DNA from: Streptomyces parvulus
GTDB taxonomy: Bacteria; Actinomycetota; Actinomycetes; Streptomycetales; Streptomycetaceae
Direction of reading: 5' to 3'
DNA length: 64,000 nucleotides
NCBI RefSeq assembly: GCF_014648855.1
Contig: NZ_BMRX01000011.1
Span: 1-64,000 of the forward strand
Numbering within the stretch: the first letter of the stretch is position 1; every line of letters starts with the position of its first letter. Below are positions 62,204 through 64,000 of this stretch, piece by piece. The position numbers and the translations under genes are program-made. The notes under the pieces are model-generated. The model did no database searches. It was not told the origin of the DNA and worked only from the letters and a program-made list of their open reading frames with translations.

Positions 62204-62995
62204 CTAGTCGCGCCGGTACCGGCTGAAGAGGAAACCTTCCTCCTCCAGGAGGGACGCCAGTGCGAACCGCCGGGGCACGGTCAGCGGGGGCCCGCCCGCG
62301 ATCCGCTGGGCGTCACCCGCGGTGAGCATCGGGGAGACGGTCAGACACAGCTCGTCGAGGACACCGGCGGCCACGAACTGGCCCAGCAGCCGCGGGCCGC
62401 CCTCGGTCAGCAGCCGGGTGTGTCCGAGGCCGGCGAGGGCGCGCACGGCCCGGGCGGGGTCGACGCCCGTGCCGTCTCCGGCGATCACGACCCGCGCGCC
62501 CGCCTTCTCGGCGGCCGTGACGCGGTCCTGGGGCGCCGCGGCCCCGGTCAGGACCAGGGTGGGGACCAGCGGGGAGGTGAACAGCGGCAGGGAGAAGTCC
62601 AGCTCCAGACTCGCGCTGACCACCGCCACCGCCGGCACCGGCGATTGCCCGGCCGCCCGCCGCGCCTCGGCGAACTCCGCACGCGCGCGTGCGGGCCGGT
62701 AGCCCTCCTGCCGTACGGTCTCGGCGCCGGCGACCACCACGTCGGCCAGGGCGCGCAGGGTGCCGAAGACGCGCATGTCGGCCGCGCTGGAGATGGGCTG
62801 GGAGCGCCCGTCGTGCTGGGCGGCGCCGTCGAGGGTGGACACCATGTTGGCCCGCAGCCACGCCCCGCGCGGCCCGTCCGGCGCGGGATAGGCGTAGGCC
62901 TGCGCCAGCTCGGCCAGGCTCCACTCCCGGTCACCCCCGTCGGGGTCCGGGCCGGAGCCGGCCGTCGGGTCGATCACAGGGAACAGACGTCGCAT
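62204..62995 (-). CDS. RibD C-terminal-like pyrimidine reductase
   Basis: This is a 263-aa protein of the RibD_C/dihydrofolate-reductase-like family, NADPH-dependent reductases of pyrimidine nucleotides in riboflavin synthesis. Blocks are WLRANMVSTLDGAAQHDG, RVFGTLRALADVVVAGAETV, LLTEGGPRLLGQFV and DELCLTVSPMLTAG. No deaminase domain is attached. The ATG at 62995 is chosen; 12 more codons are open upstream. It may be a spare reductase, as the main rib genes are absent from the window. Confidence 0.85.
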   Translation of the reverse strand: MRRLFPVIDPTAGSGPDPDGGDREWSLAELAQAYAYPAPDGPRGAWLRANMVSTLDGAAQHDGRSQPISSAADMRVFGTLRALADVVVAGAETVRQEGYRPARARAEFAEARRAAGQSPVPAVAVVSASLELDFSLPLFTSPLVPTLVLTGAAAPQDRVTAAEKAGARVVIAGDGTGVDPARAVRALAGLGHTRLLTEGGPRLLGQFVAAGVLDELCLTVSPMLTAGDAQRIAGGPPLTVPRRFALASLLEEEGFLFSRYRRD

Positions 62996-63142
62996 GCGGT
63001 GCAGTGTTCCACGGGCCACGGGGGCGGACACGCGGGGCCGCGGTCACTCCGGTCCCGGGCCGCTCGCGCCCCGGCCCCGGCGCGGGCGGGCAGCCCGGCG
63101 CGTGCCCCGGCGGCCGGTGTGCAGGGCCTACCATGGACCACC

Positions 63143-64000
63143 GTGTCGCCCTCCTCCTCCGCCGCCGGTCCCGGGTCCACCCCGATAGCCGGGGCCGATC
63201 CCCTGTCCCTGTGCGCCCGTGAACCGCATGTGCCCGCCGACCGCCTGGTCGCCGAGATGGTGCCGCCGCCGCGGTTCGACTCGGTCCGGTTCGGGACCTA
63301 CGTGCCGGACCCGGACCAGCCCAGCCAGCACGAGGCCGTACGGGTCCTGGAGGAGTTCGCCACCGGGCTGGGCACGGACCCCGGCGCGTCGGGCGGCCGG
63401 CGCGGCTTCCTCGGGTTCGGGCGGAGCAGGGCGCCGAAGACGCCGGCCGGCCCCCGCGGCGTCTACCTCGACGGCGGTTACGGCGTCGGCAAGACCCACC
63501 TGCTGGCGTCCCTGTGGCACGCCACCCCCGCCGAACCCTCCCGGAAGGCCTTCGGCACCTTCGTCGAGCTGACCAACCTCGTCGGCGCCCTCGGCTTCCA
63601 GCAGACCGTGCGGACCCTCTCCGGGCACCGCCTCCTGTGCATCGACGAGTTCGAGCTGGACGACCCCGGCGACACCGTCCTGGTCTCCAGCCTGCTCGCC
63701 CGGCTGGTCGAGGCCGGCGTGGCGCTCGCCGCCACCTCGAACACCCTGCCCGGCAAGCTCGGCGAGGGACGCTTCGCGGCGGTGGACTTCCTGCGCGAGA
63801 TCCAGGGCCTGTCCGCCCACTTCCGCACCCTGCGCATCGACGGCGAGGACTACCGCCACCGCGGCCTGCCGGAGGCCCCGGCGCCGCACACCGACGAGCA
63901 GGTCACCCGGGCGGCGCGGGCCACCGCGGGCGCCTCGCTCGACGACTTCGGCGCGCTCCTCGACCACCTCGCCCGCGTCCACCCCAGCCGCTACGGCGCC
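63143..64000 (+). CDS. zapE: AFG1/ZapE-like AAA ATPase, 3'-truncated
   Basis: This is an AFG1/ZapE-family AAA+ ATPase, linked in other bacteria to cell division under stress. The frame is open to the window end, 286 codons. The Walker A is GGYGVGKTH with Lys117 and Walker B is LLCIDEFELDD; a sensor-like ATSNTLPGKLGEGRF follows. Before it, PPRFDSVRFGTYVPD is the family N-terminal block. The start is GTG at 63143, giving a Ser/Pro-rich N-terminus typical of Streptomyces homologues; its ribosome-binding site is weak. Divergent from the RibD-like gene. Confidence 0.88.
   Translation, partial: MSPSSSAAGPGSTPIAGADPLSLCAREPHVPADRLVAEMVPPPRFDSVRFGTYVPDPDQPSQHEAVRVLEEFATGLGTDPGASGGRRGFLGFGRSRAPKTPAGPRGVYLDGGYGVGKTHLLASLWHATPAEPSRKAFGTFVELTNLVGALGFQQTVRTLSGHRLLCIDEFELDDPGDTVLVSSLLARLVEAGVALAATSNTLPGKLGEGRFAAVDFLREIQGLSAHFRTLRIDGEDYRHRGLPEAPAPHTDEQVTRAARATAGASLDDFGALLDHLARVHPSRYGA

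Overview
The window is high-GC, gene-dense chromosomal DNA of a Streptomyces-type actinomycete. GTG starts are frequent and a few starts are TTG. Characteristic markers are a two-domain geosmin synthase, a CprB-type gamma-butyrolactone-receptor homologue, a conservon (cvnABCD), a SAV2148-family HEPN protein, rare TTA (bldA-type) codons, and a murC lying outside any division cluster. The gene order (assimilatory sulfur genes, macrolide-resistance pair, glgX/treY/treZ, geosmin synthase, cprB, conservon, murC) resembles S. coelicolor and relatives as I remember them; this was not checked by search.

Layout. 0-5.4 kb: the end of cysN, a sulfonate-type ABC importer (binding lipoprotein, ATPase, permease), a CbiX-type chelatase for siroheme, and a DUF1697 protein. 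A short ORF ending Arg-Cys-Ala-Cys sits between cysN and the importer. 5.8-10.5 kb: an MMPL exporter, then a macrolide-resistance pair (glycosyltransferase and Erm methylase) with a hairpin touching the erm ribosome-binding site. 10.5-13.6 kb: a sugar ABC importer. 13.8-16.7 kb: an APH-fold kinase, a DnaQ-like exonuclease and a SAV2148-family protein. 17-33.3 kb: the glycogen-to-trehalose genes glgX, treY and treZ, interrupted by an M14 peptidase, an FHA protein and a divergent six-gene locus (23.9-31.5 kb). That locus has two ATP-grasp ligases, an MFS transporter and a FemAB-like acyltransferase on one arm, and a HemN-like radical SAM enzyme with a DUF1152 protein on the other. It looks like an uncharacterised small-peptide or amide natural-product locus, and each arm carries a TTA codon.

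33.5-41.6 kb: a 36-bp tandem repeat, an APH-like probable pseudokinase, an M24 peptidase, a metallophosphoesterase, a PDZ membrane protein, geosmin synthase, a DUF89 phosphatase and cprB. 41.9-46.7 kb: a solute-binding lipoprotein followed by the conservon, whose CvnA appears to have lost the usual histidines of its dimerisation helix. 46.7-50.3 kb: an osmoprotectant ABC importer (binding protein, two permeases, CBS-type ATPase). 50.5-57.2 kb looks accessory: a MOSC/ferredoxin-reductase/ferredoxin fusion, a second full-length secY, an unknown protein, an SDR without the Tyr-x3-Lys pair, a muconolactone-isomerase-like protein, a DJ-1/PfpI protein and a methyltransferase. A 182-bp MITE with 25-bp inverted repeats and CTAG duplications follows it. 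57.5-64 kb returns to core genes: a two-component system, msrB, murC, a universal-stress-like protein, a RibD-type reductase and the start of zapE.

No tRNA, rRNA, CRISPR array or intact insertion sequence was seen.
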